DNA from: M3007 sp044226205 | GTDB taxonomy: Bacteria; Bacteroidota; Bacteroidia; Chitinophagales; Saprospiraceae | Length of the DNA: 64,000 nucleotides | Direction of reading: 5' to 3' | Assembly (NCBI GenBank): GCA_044226205.1 | Contig: JBGAHL010000023.1 | Coordinates: 22,916-86,915, forward strand | Shown: in pieces, positions 41,901 through 56,900 of the stretch | Layout: each line of letters starts with the position of its first letter | Numbering within the stretch: position 1 is the stretch's first letter | Notes under the pieces: generated by a model | The model's database searches: none | Seen by the model: only the letters and a program-made list of their open reading frames with translations | What the model was told of the DNA's origin: nothing | Position numbers and translations under genes: made by a program

Positions 41901-44900
41901 AAGGCTACGGCAACCGTTACCTTATCATACACCACACTGATCCGGCTTTCGGTACGGCGCCGAATCAGGAGATTTTATTGAGCCCGAGCGGTACGGCGAC
42001 TTTCAACAGCAGCCTGCTGCCTGATGGCGCGTATTTTACCCTGGGCAACGTGTTGCAAGGCCCCGGTTGCGTCAACACGGGCATCGCCAGCTGGTACGAT
42101 GCCAGCGAAATGCCGGTCGGTAACATGGTGGAAGGTACCGGCTGGACCGACAAAAGCGGCTGGGAGCGCAACATGACCCAAATCGGCGCCAACCGCGACC
42201 CCTCGGTGTCGGACGGCATGATCAACTTCAATAAAGGCGCATTTTTCGACGGCGACGACGTGGTGTACCAGCCTTCCTACTGCACGAGTTTTACCGCGGG
42301 TGAATATTTCGCGGTCGGGAAAACGCAGGATTTTGCCAATCGCGGCCCGCTATGCGATTTTGGCGGGGTAACGGGCCAAGGCTCCTTCCACCATGCGTGG
42401 AGCGATGGTGGCATATACGAAGGTTTCGGCACCAACGACAGGGTAGGGTACAACCCCAACACGAATGTTGTTTTGGACAACACCAGCCCGGCCTTCACGG
42501 TCACGGGTACGGGTTATCAGCTGACCAACTGGAATATCTTCAACGTAGGCGCGGCGACCAACGACTGGCTCTCCAACATCAACGGCCTGACCAAAGTGCA
42601 ACGCAACTCGAACACGCCCAAATTCCTGACCAGCTACAACAACTCCAACGGCAATATGCACATCGGCTGGCGGGAGGGTTTCTACTACTACGGCAACATC
42701 GCCGAGGTAATCCATTACAACCGAAAACTCACCGCCGCCGAACGGCAACGGGTGCACAGCTACCTGGCCCTGAAATACGGGATTTCACTCGACCAGTCGT
42801 TGCCCTACAACTATGTGGCGACCAACGGCGCCGTGTATTGGGATGCTACCGCCAACGCAACTTTTAAATATAACATCGCCGGTATCGGCCGCGACGATTG
42901 CACCAATCTTGCGCAAAAACAAAGCAAAAGCGTCAATGCAGGGCAATTTATCACCATGGCCGTGGGTAACGCTATCCAGTTGAGCAACAGCGCCAATACC
43001 GGTACAATTACCAACGACCGCTCCTTCCTCGTCTGGGGCGACGACAACGGCAGCAAAACCGCCAGCGTTGCGGTAAGCGGCGCCAACGTCACCACGCGGA
43101 TGACCCGTGTCTGGCGGGTGGATAAAACCAATTGGGCCGACCAAAATATTACGTTCCGGGCGCAGGGGTATCCCAATCGTTACCTGCTCATTCACAACAC
43201 TTCTGCCACTTTTGCAACGGCTCCCACGCAGGAAATCGAACTGGATGCCAACGGACAAGCCACTTTCAACAGCAGCTTGTTGCCCGACGGCGCCTATTTC
43301 ACCATCGGCGCTGCCATCAAAGGGCCGGGATGTGTCGATGTAGGCGTGGGCTCCTGGTGGCGCGCCGACATCAGCGCGGCAGTGGGCAACTGGGAAGATT
43401 ACAGCGGCAACGAGGTCAATCTGACCACCGTCAACGGAACGGTTGCCTATTCGACTACCGGCGCCAACTACAACCCATTGTTCAAGTTCAGCAACGGCAA
43501 TTTTCAATACGCCAACGGTATTTTCAAAAATTCGCCGGGGGCCATCAACATGAAAGTATTTTCGGTGGTCGTACCCGTCAACGGACAGTACAACGCACCC
43601 TGGGGCGAGCGCAGCTCCAATGGTTACAACGTGGCCCTTTGGGCGCCGTGGATCGATAATATCTCCTATTTCGATGCGCCCTACGGCTTTCGTATCAGCC
43701 GACCGTTTTCATCCAACGGCGGTAACTACGGCGCGCCCAATATCGTCGCTGGCGAAAAAACACCCACTAACATGGCGTTGCGCATCAACGGTAAAGTGTT
43801 CAACCAGGCCGGCTCCTACGGCGGCACCTACGTCTCCAATACCGGCTTTAACTACGTCGGCGCGCAACCCGGCCAGTCGACCACCGGCAACGGCGGCGTG
43901 GCCGAAGTAATTGTTTATCAGGATGGTTCAAGCCTGACCGCTACCGATGTCCAAAAAATCGAAAGTTATCTGGCGCTGAAATACGGCATTACCCTCGACC
44001 AAACCACTCCGCGCGACTACCTGGCTTCCAACGGTACAACCAAAATGTGGGATGCAACCGTCAATTCCGGCTACAAATCCAATATCGCCGGTATCGGGCG
44101 CGACAACTGCCAGGGCTTGCATCAAAAACAAAGCAAAAGCGTCAATCCGGGGCAATTTATCACCATGGCCGTCGGGCCGAATATATTCAACAGCAACGCC
44201 GAAGACTCCCTCAACGTGACCAACGACCGCTCCTTCCTCGTCTGGGGCGACAACAATGGCGTACTCACCAATGTAGTGGCCGTCAGCGGCGTCAATGTCA
44301 CAGAGCGTTCAGCGCGTGTCTGGCGGGTAGATAAAACCAATTGGACCGACCAGACCATCACGTTCAAAGCGCAGGGCTACGGCAACCGTTACTTGCTGAT
44401 TCACAACACAGATCCCAACTTCGCTACGGCGCCTACCCAGGAAATCGAACTGGACGCCAACGGCCAGGCGGCTTTTAACAGCAACCTGCTGCCCGACGGG
44501 GCGTATTTCACACTGGGCAATGCCGTGGTCGGCCCCGGTTGTGTCAATGTCGGCGTCAAATACTGGCTGAAAAGCGACTATGGCGCCGGCACAACCGAGT
44601 GGTCGGATTTTTCGGGCAACGAAAATCACGCTGTTCCTACGGGCGCCCCGGCACTCACGGGCCTGATCAACTTCAACCCGGCTTATCAATACAACAACAA
44701 CGCACACAGCTTGCCGGCTACGGCCGACCTTTCCGGCAATTACAGCATTTTCGGTCTGGCCAAAATAACGGGAACATCCGCCCGGGTTTTTGAGTCTGAA
44801 ATCGGCAATGCCTTGTTCGGTTATTGGGGAGGGAGAGAAAATGTCATTTATCTCGACGCCAATCCCAACCTGCTCACCGGCATCGCTGCAACGCAGAACA

Positions 44901-47900
44901 CCAACCTGTTCTCCGTGCAAAGAAGCAGCACGGGCAGCGGCCCCTGGGAGTTCAGGGGCGAAGGCGCGGTAATCAATTCCGGCACTTCTTCTGCCAACAC
45001 CAACTGGCGACTCAACATCGGAGGCAAACAGAACTACAACGAACCTTCTCAGGTGCTGGTACCGGAGGTGGCTGCCTACAACCGCGACCTCACGGCTGCC
45101 GAGGTGCAACGGGTGGAATCCTATTTTGCCCTCAAATACGGCCTGACACTCGACCAAACCACCCCGCAGGACTACCTGGCCAGCAACGGCACAACCAAAA
45201 TGTGGGATGCAACGGCCAATGCAACGTACAAATTCAACATCGCAGGTATCGGCCGCGACAAATGCAGTCAACTGCATCAAAAACAGAGCAAAAGTTCGAA
45301 CAGCGGGCAGTTCGTCACGTTTGCCCTTGGCGGCAGCATCGCCGTCGATAATGCGAGCAATGCTGAAAACATCGCCAACGATCGCTCCTTCCTCGTCTGG
45401 GGCGACGACAACGGCAGCAAAACGACCGTGGTGCCGGTGTCCGGCGCCAATGTAACCGAACGCATGACCCGCGTCTGGCGAGTCGATAAAACCAACTGGG
45501 CGGATCAGGATATTACGTTCAAAGCCGACGGCTTTCCCAACCGCTACCTGTTGATTCACAATACCTCCGCTTCCTTTGCCACGGCGCCCGATCAGGAAAT
45601 TCTGCTCGACGCAACCGGCAAGGCGACTTTCAACAGTTCCGCCTTGCCCGATGGCGCCTACTTCACCATCGGCGCTGCAATCAAAGGGCCGGGTTGTGTG
45701 AATAATGGCAATATCGGCTGGCTGCGCGGCGACTTCGGCTTGGCCGACGGTTCTTTGTGGGAAGATTACAGCGGCAACGATATTTCTTTCGTTCAAACCG
45801 TGGCAGGCGAACAACCCGCTTACCTGAGCGGCAGTGCTGCGACCAATTTTAACCCCGGTCTGAATTTTGTGGCCGGCGACAACCTGGAAAAAACGGCCGG
45901 TTTGCTCACGAGCGCGGGCGGTACCGTCATCGCGGCTGTGCTTCACAATAATGTTTCCTCCGTCTGGAGCGATATTTATAATCAGGACGTCGACGATCCA
46001 ACCTTTGGAAAGTACAACGTGTCCGCCAATATGAAGGTATTCGACAATGGCGTCCATACCGCCAACGACGTCCCCCTTGCATTTACCGAAAACAAAAACA
46101 ACATTGCCACCTACACTTACGCCAATACGGCCAACAGCTACGCCGCTTACATGGACGGCAAGTTGCACAATATTCCACATGCCGCCTTGCCGTCGATCGA
46201 TGCCGGTATCGGCTATATCGGCGGTGAAAACACGGCTGAAACCTGGTTGGGCAATATCTATGAGGTCGCATTTTACAACAGAAAACTAACGGCTGCCGAG
46301 TTCCAGCGCGTCCACTCGTATTTTGCGCTGAAATACGGGGTTACGCTCGATCAGACAACCCCGCAGGACTACCTCGCCAGCGACGGCGTCACCAAAATGT
46401 GGGATGCTACGGTCAATGCCACGCATAAGTTCAACATTGCGGGACTTGGCCGCGACGATTGCCAGGCTCTGCATCAAAAACAAAGCAGAAGTGCCAACCC
46501 GGGGCAGTTCATTACCATGGCGCTGGGCGCTTCGATCGCCGCCAACAATGCCGCCAATCCGGAAGGCGTGACCAACGACAAATCGTTCTTCGTCTGGGGC
46601 GACGACAATGGCAGCGTCACGGCTACTGTAGCGGTGTCTGGCGTCAACGTCACCGAGCGGATGACGCGCGTCTGGCGGGTTGAAAAAACGAACTGGGACG
46701 ATCAGGATATCACCTTCCAGGCCAGTTTGTACCCCAATCGTTACCTGCTGATTCACCATACTTCCGCGACGTTCGCCACGGCGCCCACCCAGGAAATTCT
46801 GCTAAATGCCAATGGCGAAGCGACCTTCAACAGCAGTCTCCTGCCCGACGGCGCTTACTTTACCATCGGCGACGCTGTGAAAGGCCCCGGCTGCGTGAAT
46901 GCCGGCATCAAACTCTGGCTGCGCGGCGACTTTATGGCGGCTGTCGATTCCTGGACGGATTTCAGCGGCAACGACCGGGTGGCCACCCAAACCACAACGG
47001 CCAATCAGCCGACCGTGGCTTCCGCCGAACTGAACTTCAACCCGGCCCTGAACTTTGACAATACCAACGACAACCTGACCATCGTCAATAGCGCATTGAG
47101 CGGACTGCCCACCGGAAACAGCTCGCGCACGGCCTTTACCGTGGGCAAGCTGAACACCAACACCGGGCAGGATTTTGCCTTTGCCTACGGTAGCAATGCC
47201 GCCAACCAGAGCTTCGAAATGGGCAACACCACCAACCGGGCCTGGTATGAAAACTGGGGCGGCGCCTACTTCGGAACGATAGGCGCTTACCTGGCCAATC
47301 AAACCACCATTAATACCTGGAATCACGACAACACACTGAATCCCAGTAGCAAAGGTTATTTCGACGGCAAACAGGACTGGTCGCAAAACATCACCCTGAA
47401 CACGGTCATCGGTTCCAACCCGTTCTACATTGGTCGTCACAACGACGGCGCAGCCCCACGCTGGTGGGATGGCTATATCGGCGAGATCATTGTGTACAAC
47501 CGCTCGCTGACGGCCGCCGAGATGCAACGCGTCAATTCCTATCTGGCGCTGAAATACGGCATCACCATCGACCAAACGACGCCTACCGATTACCTCGCCG
47601 CCGACGGTGTCACCAAAATGTGGGATGCCGCTGTTAATGGCACATATAAATACGACATTGCCGGCATCGGCCGCGACAATTGCCAGGGCTTGCACCAGAA
47701 ACAATCCAAATCCGTCAATTCCGACGCTTTGGTCACCATGGGCAACGGCAACACCATCGCAACCAGCAATACCGCCAACACCAACGACATCTCGGCCGAC
47801 AAATCCTTCCTTACCTGGGCTAACAACAACGGCGCCGTAAGCTGGCAGCTCACCGAGTCGCCCGCCGATCGTATGCGGCTGATCCGCGAGTGGCGAGTAG

Positions 47901-50900
47901 ACGAAACTGGTACCATTGGTTCGGTAAAAGTGCGGGTACCCGACAATTCCAGCGCATTAAGCAGTAAAATGCCGGCAGAGGCAACGACGCTTTACCTGTT
48001 GGTCGACGACGACGGCGACTTCGGCAGCGGCGCTATCGAGGTGCCCATGACGCTGAATACCACCGATTGGGAAGCGGATTACGATTTCAATGACGGCCAG
48101 TATTTCACCTTCGCAACGAAAATTCCGCCCGCCCCGGGTTGTGTCGTAAGCGGTTTGCAACTTTGGCTGAAAGCCAATCAGGGAACCAGTTCGAGCACCA
48201 ATGGCGATGCGCTCACTTCCTGGCTGGATCAAACCGTCAACACCCGCGATCACACCCAAACCAATGCCTCCTGGCAGCCCAAGTTCAAAACCAACGCTTT
48301 CAACTTTAACCCGGCGGTCACTTTCGACGGAACCGACGCCATGATTACCGATGCATTTGCTTCGGGTAATGAGGCGGTGCACGTCTTTGTCATGTCGAGA
48401 GTCGGCGACAATGGCTGGCGCTCCATCTATGGCTTCAACCGCGACGTGACCCATGTGCAATGGTACAACAACGGCGGAGCCAACCGACCATCCGTCTGGT
48501 TGAGCGCCAACCAGATTCCATCTACTGCACTGGGTATCGATTATGGCATTACGACCTACATTTTACCCAAAGATGGTTCGCAAAAAACCATTCACTGGAA
48601 CGGTACTTCTGCCAATATCGCCGGGAGCAATACCTACGCATTCAGTGCGAATAAAATGGGGCTTGGCTCCGACATCGGCAACGACGGGTTGAGCCTGAGT
48701 GAAAACTTCCTGGGCGACATTGCCGAGGTTGTGATTTATAAAACTGGCACTCCCGCAACCAACGGCGGTCGGATGACGACCAACGAAATCGAAAAAATCG
48801 AAAGTTATCTGGCGGTCAAATACGGTGTCACGCTTTCGCATGACTACTTTGCCGGCAGTGGCGGTACGATCTGGGATGTCGGCGGCAGCGGCGGTTTTGA
48901 CAACAACATTGCCGGTATCGGCCGCGACGATTGCCAGGCTTTGGTTCAGAAACAAACTAAGAGCATCAATGCCGGGCAATTCATCACCTTCGCGCTCGGC
49001 AATACCATTGCCGCTGATAATGCCTCCAATTCGGCGACGATCACCCGCGACACCTCGTTCTTCCTTTGGGGCGACGACAACGGCAGCAAAACCACCGTCG
49101 TACCGGTAAGCGGCGCCAACGTCACCGAACGTATGGTACGCGTCTGGCGTGTCGATAAAACCAATTGGGCCGATCAGCAAGTCACTTTCCAGGCCCAGGG
49201 ATTTGCCAACCGCTACCTCCTGATCAGCAACTCCTCGGCTTCCTTTGCCACGGTCGATCAGGAAATCCTGCTCGATGCCAACGGGCAAGCTACGTTCAAT
49301 TCCTCCGTGTTGCCCGACGGCGCCTACTTCACCATCGGCGATGCCATCAAAGGCCCCGGTTGTGTCAATACCGGTGTGAAAGTGTGGCTGCGGGCCGATC
49401 AGGGCGCCGTCTCGCCCACCTACTGGGGCGATTATAGCGGCCAGGACAACAGTCCGGTTGGTCGCGGCTCGGCGACAGTTACCGCGGGTGCGGTCAACTT
49501 CAACCCGGCTGTGACCTTTGCAGGCGCTGTCACGGGTGAAGCCTACGATTTTTCTACCGACTTGTTCACGACGGGCAACCACAGTATTGCCGTGTTTAGT
49601 GTGGGCACGGGCACAGGCGGCACTATTTTGTCGCACGGCGCCAATGTTACCGACCAGGCCGTTTACGTGCGACCAAGTACGCCAAGTGCCAGTTTTGATT
49701 TTCCGAACAAGGCATTCTCGCGGGCCAGCATACCGTCTGGAACGCGCCTGATGAGGAGTGTGTACACTGCTGGGACGCATACCCGCGGTATTTCCTACAA
49801 TGGCAATGCACCCACGACCAACACCGTAGCCACCTTGAACTGGCAATCGGGCGGCAATGGCTATCGTATTCTCGGCCATGATTTTGTGAGCGGCGGCAAC
49901 AAGTACAACGGCAACCTGCCCGAAATGGCAGTGTATTTTGACGTCGATCTTACGGCCGTGCAAATCCAGCGCATCGAAAGCTATTTCGCCTTGAAATACG
50001 GCCTCACACTCGATCAAACGACACCGCAGGACTACCTCGCTGGCGACGGTACCACCAAAATGTGGGACGCCGCTGTCAACACGGGTTTTGCCAACAACAT
50101 CGCCGGCCTCGGCCGCGACGACTGTCAGAGCCTGGTGCAAAAACAAAGCAAAAGCGCCAACACGGGTCAGTTCGTCACCTTCGCACTTGGCAGCAGCATT
50201 GCCGCCGACAATGCCTCGAATACGAACACGATTACCAACGACAAGTCATTTTTCGTGTGGAGCGATAACAACGGCAGCCTCACGACCATGCTGCCGGTGA
50301 GTGGCGCCAACGTCACCCAGCGGATGACACGCGTGTGGCGGGTCGACAAAACGAACTGGAACGACCAGGATGTTACCATTCAGGTGCAGGGCTATCCGAA
50401 CCGTTATCTGATTGTTCACAACACCTCCGCGACCTTCGCTTCGGCGCCCAGTCAGGAAATACCGCTCGACGCCAATGGCCTGGCGACTTTCAATACCAGC
50501 CTCTTGCCCGACGGCGCTTATTTCACCATCGGTGATGCCATAAAAGGCCCTGGCTGCGTCAATCTCGGCGTCACGATGTGGTACCGTCCCGATTATGGCG
50601 TGACGCTGAGTTCGGGTAAAGTAGCCACCTGGAATGACTACAGCGGCAATGAAGCGAATGTCAGCCAGTCGACGGCCTCCCGCCAGCCGACCTATGGCGC
50701 CAGCATCCTGAACTTCAACCCGGGCGCTACCTTCGCTGGCGGCGCCGACGGCCAGGTGCTGACCGCCACCCTGAACACGATGAATGGCAACAGTCCTTAC
50801 ACGATCGTTGCCGTACACAAACCGGATAATACGAGTTCCAACCTCTTCGCTATCGGAAATCCGGTGGCCAATCAGAGTATCGCTTACCATCCGAATTATG

Positions 50901-53900
50901 GCAGTGGAACCCGTTTGCTTTACCACTTCGGCGACGACCTGAGCGGCGGCGCACCGCGTGCCGGCTGGCAACTCAATACCTTCCGGTACGATGCCCTGGC
51001 TTCGGGTACCGACCGCTATATCTACGACGAAGGCAAACAAATTGCCGCCAATGCCGCCAATGTCAACAATGTGCCGGCCAGCCCCGCCTTCTCCCTGGGC
51101 GGATATAATAACCGTACGGGCGCCAACGGCGAAGAATACGACGGCGATTTGGTGGAATTTGTCGCCTACAACGTCGTGCTCACTGCTTCCGAACGCAACC
51201 GCGTGGAAAGCTATTTTGCTCTCAAATATGGCCTCACACTCGATCAAACCACGCCGACCGACTACGTGGCCGGCGACGGTACGACCAAAATGTGGGATGC
51301 TACGCTCAACACCGGCTTCAACAACGACATCGCCGGCCTCGGCCGCGACGATTGCCAGGCGCTGCACCAAAAACAATCGCAATCCGTCAATGCTGACGGA
51401 CTGGTGACCATGGGCCATGGCAATACCATCGCTGCTGATAATGCGTCGAATACCAACGGGATTTCGGCCGACAAGTCGTTCCTCGTCTGGGGCAACAACA
51501 ACGCCGCGATCGCCTGGCAGTACACGGAAACCCCTGCCAGCCGTATGCGAATCAGCCGCGAATGGCGGGTGCAGGAAACCGGTACTGTCGGCTCCGTGCG
51601 GGTGCGCGTCCCCGACAACAGCAGCCCCTTGAGCAGCAAACTGCCGCCCGAGGCTTACCCGGTTTACCTGCTGGTCGACGACGACGGCGACTTCAGCAGC
51701 GGCGCGACCGAGATCACCATGACCCTCAACGGCACCGATTGGGAAGGCGATGTTAACTTTACCAACGGCCAGTATTTCACTTTCTCCACCGAACTGCCTC
51801 CGGCGCCCGGCTGCGTCGTGCCCAACCTCAGCCTCTGGTTGAAAGCGGATGCAGGCGTTACCGGCGACCCGACCGTGACGGCCTGGGCCGACCAGACGCT
51901 CAACCTCAACCCGATCACCGTGGTGGGCGCGCCGCAGATCACTTCGTCGATCAACTTCAACCCGGCTATGGCGCTGGGTACAGGCAAATATTTTACCACC
52001 CCGGATGCCGCGCACCTCAATCCGACCGCTTCGAAAGTCACCGTATTTGCCGTGACCAAACCGAGTGTGTTGGCCTTCAATCCGATTTTGACCAAAACGG
52101 ACAACTCCGCCTGGCCAAACGGATTCGGGATGTACGGCAACCCCAACCAAAAAGTGGGTTTCTGGGAGGGCGACCAAACCGGTACCGAGCCGGCCAACGT
52201 GCCGCACCAGCTTTATCCGACAACCCCCTTTATATCAACGGGCTACTACGATACCAACCAGAAAGTCAGCGTAAACGGGCAGGCTGCCACCTCGGCGACA
52301 CAAACGCCGACCAACTCCGCCAGTCAGATCGAGATCGGCTACGGCAAAACCTACCAGTTTACCGGCGATTATGCCGAGGTAATCCTCTACAACGAGGATA
52401 TCGGCTCGACCGCTCGCGACAAGGTGGAGTCTTACCTGGCCCTGAAATACGGTATCACGCTTGCCCACGACTATTATTCCGGAGCCGGAACCCTGCTTTG
52501 GGATCTGGGCAACACCGGCGGATACGACAACGACATCGCCGGCATCGGCCGCGACGATTGTGATCTGTTGAAGCAGAAGCAGTCCAAATCGGTCAATGCC
52601 TCCGCACTGGTGACGATTGGCAACGACAATACCATCGCTGCCAGCAACGCCGCCAACACGTCGACCTTCACCACAGATGCCTCTTTCCTGCTTTGGGGCA
52701 ACAACAACGGCGCCCTGTCCTGGCAGGTAGCAGAATCTCCGGCTGCCCGGCGTCGCCTTACCCGCGAATGGCGCGTCAGTGAAGCAGGAACTATAGGCTC
52801 CGTTAAAATTCAGGTACCCGACAACAGCAGCGCGCTGGCTACCAAATTGCCCGCAGAAGTCAGCACGGTTTATTTGCTGGTCGATGCCGACGGCGATTTC
52901 AGCAGCGGCGCTACCGAGGTGCCCATGACCCTCAATGGTACCGATTGGGAGGCCAATGTCGACCTGACCAACGGACACTATTTCACCTTTGCGACCAACC
53001 TTCCGGCCCAGCCCGGTTGTATCGCTACCAATACATCGCTGTGGTTGCGCGCTGATCTGGGATTCACCCCCTCGTCGTGGGCCGATCAGAGTGGTTTGAT
53101 GAACAATGCAACACAAGCCACCGGCGCCAACCAGCCAGCCCTGGCCGGCACAGCCAACTACATCAACTTCAACCCCGCGGTTGATTTTGACGGTACGAAC
53201 GACATTATGCAGGTGTCGGCTTCGGCGCTGGGCACCAACGCCTCGCAATACACGCTGTTCAGCGTGGTCAGCGCAGATGCCGGTGGTTCGGTGGTTGTGC
53301 AGGAGATCAATGCCTGCAGCAATGCCGGTGTTAATCCGCAATTTACGGCAGCCGGCGACCTCAACTGGCATTCCAGTGCCTGCGTGGCTTCACCGGCGGC
53401 AACAGGCGGCGGTTTGGTCACTACCCAGGCTGTACTGAATGCCGCCGATCGCAATTCGGGCACCGGCACCGGCGCAACCTGGCGCAACGGTACTGCCGGT
53501 GGCACACTCACCCGCGACATCAACAGCGGCTCCGCCGAGGAGATCTGGATCGGTGGCCGGGTCGACGGTTCGCCCGATAATTTTAATGGCCGAATCGCCG
53601 AACTTGCCCTGTATAGTGTGCAATTGTCGTCAGCTGACCGCATCCGGGTAGAAAGTTATCTGGCCGTCAAATACGGTATCACGCTTTCGCACGACTATGT
53701 CAACGGTACCAATGCCACTATTTGGGATGTGGGTGCAACCGGCGGCTACGACAATGATATCGCCGGTATTGGTCGTGAAGATTGCTCCGATTTGAATCAG
53801 AAACAGTCCAAATCGGTCAATGCCGACGCTTTGGTCACTATCGGCAACGGCAATACCATTGCTACCGACAACCCGGCCAACAGCGCTTTGTTTACCACCG

Positions 53901-56900
53901 ACGTATCGTACATGCTCTGGGGCAACAACGACGGCGCTATTTCCTGGCAGGATACCGAAGCGCCTTCACAGCGCCAGCGCCTGACGCGCGAATGGCTGAT
54001 CTCCGAAACGGGTACCATGGGCTCTGTGAAAATTCGCATCCCTGACAATAGCAGTTCGCTTACGACGAAACTGCCTGCCGAGGTACTCTCCGTCTACCTG
54101 TTGATCGACAACGACGGCGACTTCAGCAACGGCGCGACGGAAGTGCCCATGAGCCTCAATGGCTCCAACTGGGAGGTCAATTATGACTTTACCAACGGTG
54201 AATACTATACGTTTGCCACCGAAACCTGCGCGCCCATCATCACCACCAACCCGGTGAATGTGACGGTTTGCGCAGGCGGCGACGCGACCTTTACCGTGGC
54301 AGCGCTCGGCCCCACCCTGAGCTACCAATGGCAGGAAGATGCCGGCTCCGGTTTTGCCAATATCTCCGGCGCCACGAGTGCGAGCTACACCAAAATGGCG
54401 GTTACCGGCGCCATGAACGGTTATAAATACCGGGTGATTGTCAATGGCGCCTGTGCGCCCGCCGCAACCTCCACGGAAGCTACCCTGACGGTCAACACGC
54501 CCCCGGCGATCACCACACAACCCTCTGCGGCTACGGTGTGCGAAGGCCAGGATGCCACCTTTACCGTGTCGGCATCCGGCAGCGGGCTGATGTACCAATG
54601 GCAGGAGAACACGGGCTCGGGTTTTGTCAATATCCCCGGCGCGACCAGCGCTTCGTACACGAAGGCCATGACGACGGCGGCCATGAACGGCTATCAGTAT
54701 CAGGTCGTTATCAGCGGAACTTGTCCTTCTCCGGTCACCTCCGCTCCGGTGGCGCTGACCGTTAATACGGCCCCGGCGATCACCACGCAGCCCGTCGATG
54801 TGACGGTTTGCGAGGGGACTAATGCCACCTTTACCGTGGCGGCAACCGGTACCGGCCTGACGTATCAATGGCGTGAAAATACCGGCTCCGGCTTTGCCGA
54901 TATCCCTGGCGCGACCAGTGCATCATTTACCAAAATGACTACTACGGCTGCCATGAACGGTTACACGTATCAGGTAGTCGTGAGCGGCGCCTGCTCACCC
55001 GCGGTTACATCGGCCTCCGTTCAACTGACGGTGAATACCGCCCCGGCGATCACGACGCAGCCCTCGGCGGCGACGGTTTGTGAAGGCACTGATGCCACCT
55101 TTACCGTGGTGGCCACGGGAACCGGCCTGACGTATCAATGGCAGGAGAACACGGGTTCGGGTTTTGTCAATATTTCCGGCGCGACCAGCGCTTCGTACAC
55201 GAAAGCGATGACGACGGCCGCTATGAACGGTTACCAGTATCAGGTGATCATCAGCGGAACCTGTCCCTCGCCGGTCACGTCGACCCCGGTTGCTCTGACG
55301 GTAAATACGGCACCCGCGATTACGACACAGCCCTCGGCAGCGACGGTTTGCGAAGGTCAGAATGCGACCTTTACCGTAGTGGCCACGGGTAGTGGTTTGA
55401 CGTATCAATGGCAGGAAAACACAGGTTCGGGTTTTGTCAACATCCCCGGCGCGACGAGTGCATCATTTACCAAAATGACTACCACGGCTGCCATGAACGG
55501 TTACCAGTATCAGGTGATCGTGAGCGGCGTTTGCCCCTCGGCAGTCACGTCTACGGCGGTTACCCTGACGGTCAATACCCTGCCTGCGATCACGACGCAA
55601 CCTTCGGCGGCGACGGTGTGCGCGGGTTCGGATGCGACATTTACCGTGGTGGCCACAGGCAGCGGTCTGATGTACCAATGGCAGGAAAACACGGGTTCGG
55701 GTTTTGTCAATATCCCCGGCGCAACCAGCGCCTCGTACACCAAAATGGCGACGACAGCCGCCATGAACGGGTATCAATATCAGGTGATTGTGAGTGGCGC
55801 CTGCACGCCGCCGGTGACTTCCACGCCGGTTGCACTGACGGTCAATACGGCCCCCGCGATCACCACACAGCCCTCGGCAGCGACGGTTTGCGAAAGTCAG
55901 AATGCGACCTTTACCGTAGTGGCCACAGGTAGCAGCCTGACGTACCAGTGGCAGGAAAACACGGGATCGGGTTTTGTCAATATCCCCGGCGCGACGAGTG
56001 CATCATTTGCCAAAATGACTACCACGGCCGCCATGAACGGTTACCAATACCAGGTGATCGTGAGCGGTGTTTGCCCCTCGGCAGTCACGTCTACGGCGGT
56101 CACCCTGACGGTGAATACCCTGCCTGCGATCACGACGCAGCCCTCGGCGGCGACGGTGTGCGCAGGTTCGGACGCGACCTTTACAGTCGTGGCCACGGGC
56201 AGCGGTCTGATGTACCAATGGCAGGAAAATACGGGCTCGGGTTTTGTCAACATCGCCGGCGCGACCAGCGCCTCGTACACGAAGGCCATGACGACAGCAG
56301 CCATGAACGGCTATCAATATCAGGTGATTGTGAGCGGCGCCTGCACGCCGCCAGTGACTTCCACGCCGGTTGCACTGACGGTAAATACGGCGCCTGCGAT
56401 CACGACACAGCCCTCGGCAGCGACGGTTTGCGAAGGTCAGAATGCGACCTTTACCGTGGTCGCCACGGGTACAGGATTGACGTACCAATGGCAGGAAGAT
56501 ACGGGTGGCGGTTTTGTCAATATCCCCGGCGCGACCAGTGCCTCGTATACCAAGACGGCCGTCACGGCAGTGCTGAACGGCAGTCAGTATCAGGTCATTA
56601 TCAGCGGCACTTGCCCTTCCCCGGTTACTTCTACACCAGTCACCCTTACCGTCAATACCCTGCCGGCTATTAGCGTACAGCCCGCTTCGGCCACGGTATG
56701 TGCCGGCAACAATGCGACCTTTAGCGTGACAGCGACGGGTACAGGTTTAACGTATCAATGGCAGGAAAATACGGGCTCGGGATTTGTCAATATTTCCGGC
56801 GCGACCAGCGCTTCGCATACCATAGTGTCGGCAACGGCCGCCATGAACGGTTATCAATACCGGGTCATTGTCAGTGGTACTTGTGCGCCTCCGGTCACCT

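Noticed and set aside
44309..53371. Long minus-strand frames (623, 527, 653 and 378 codons) opposite the jellyroll array
   Set aside because: They recur once per module because the sense strand is repetitive, and they show no start context, signal or domain of their own.
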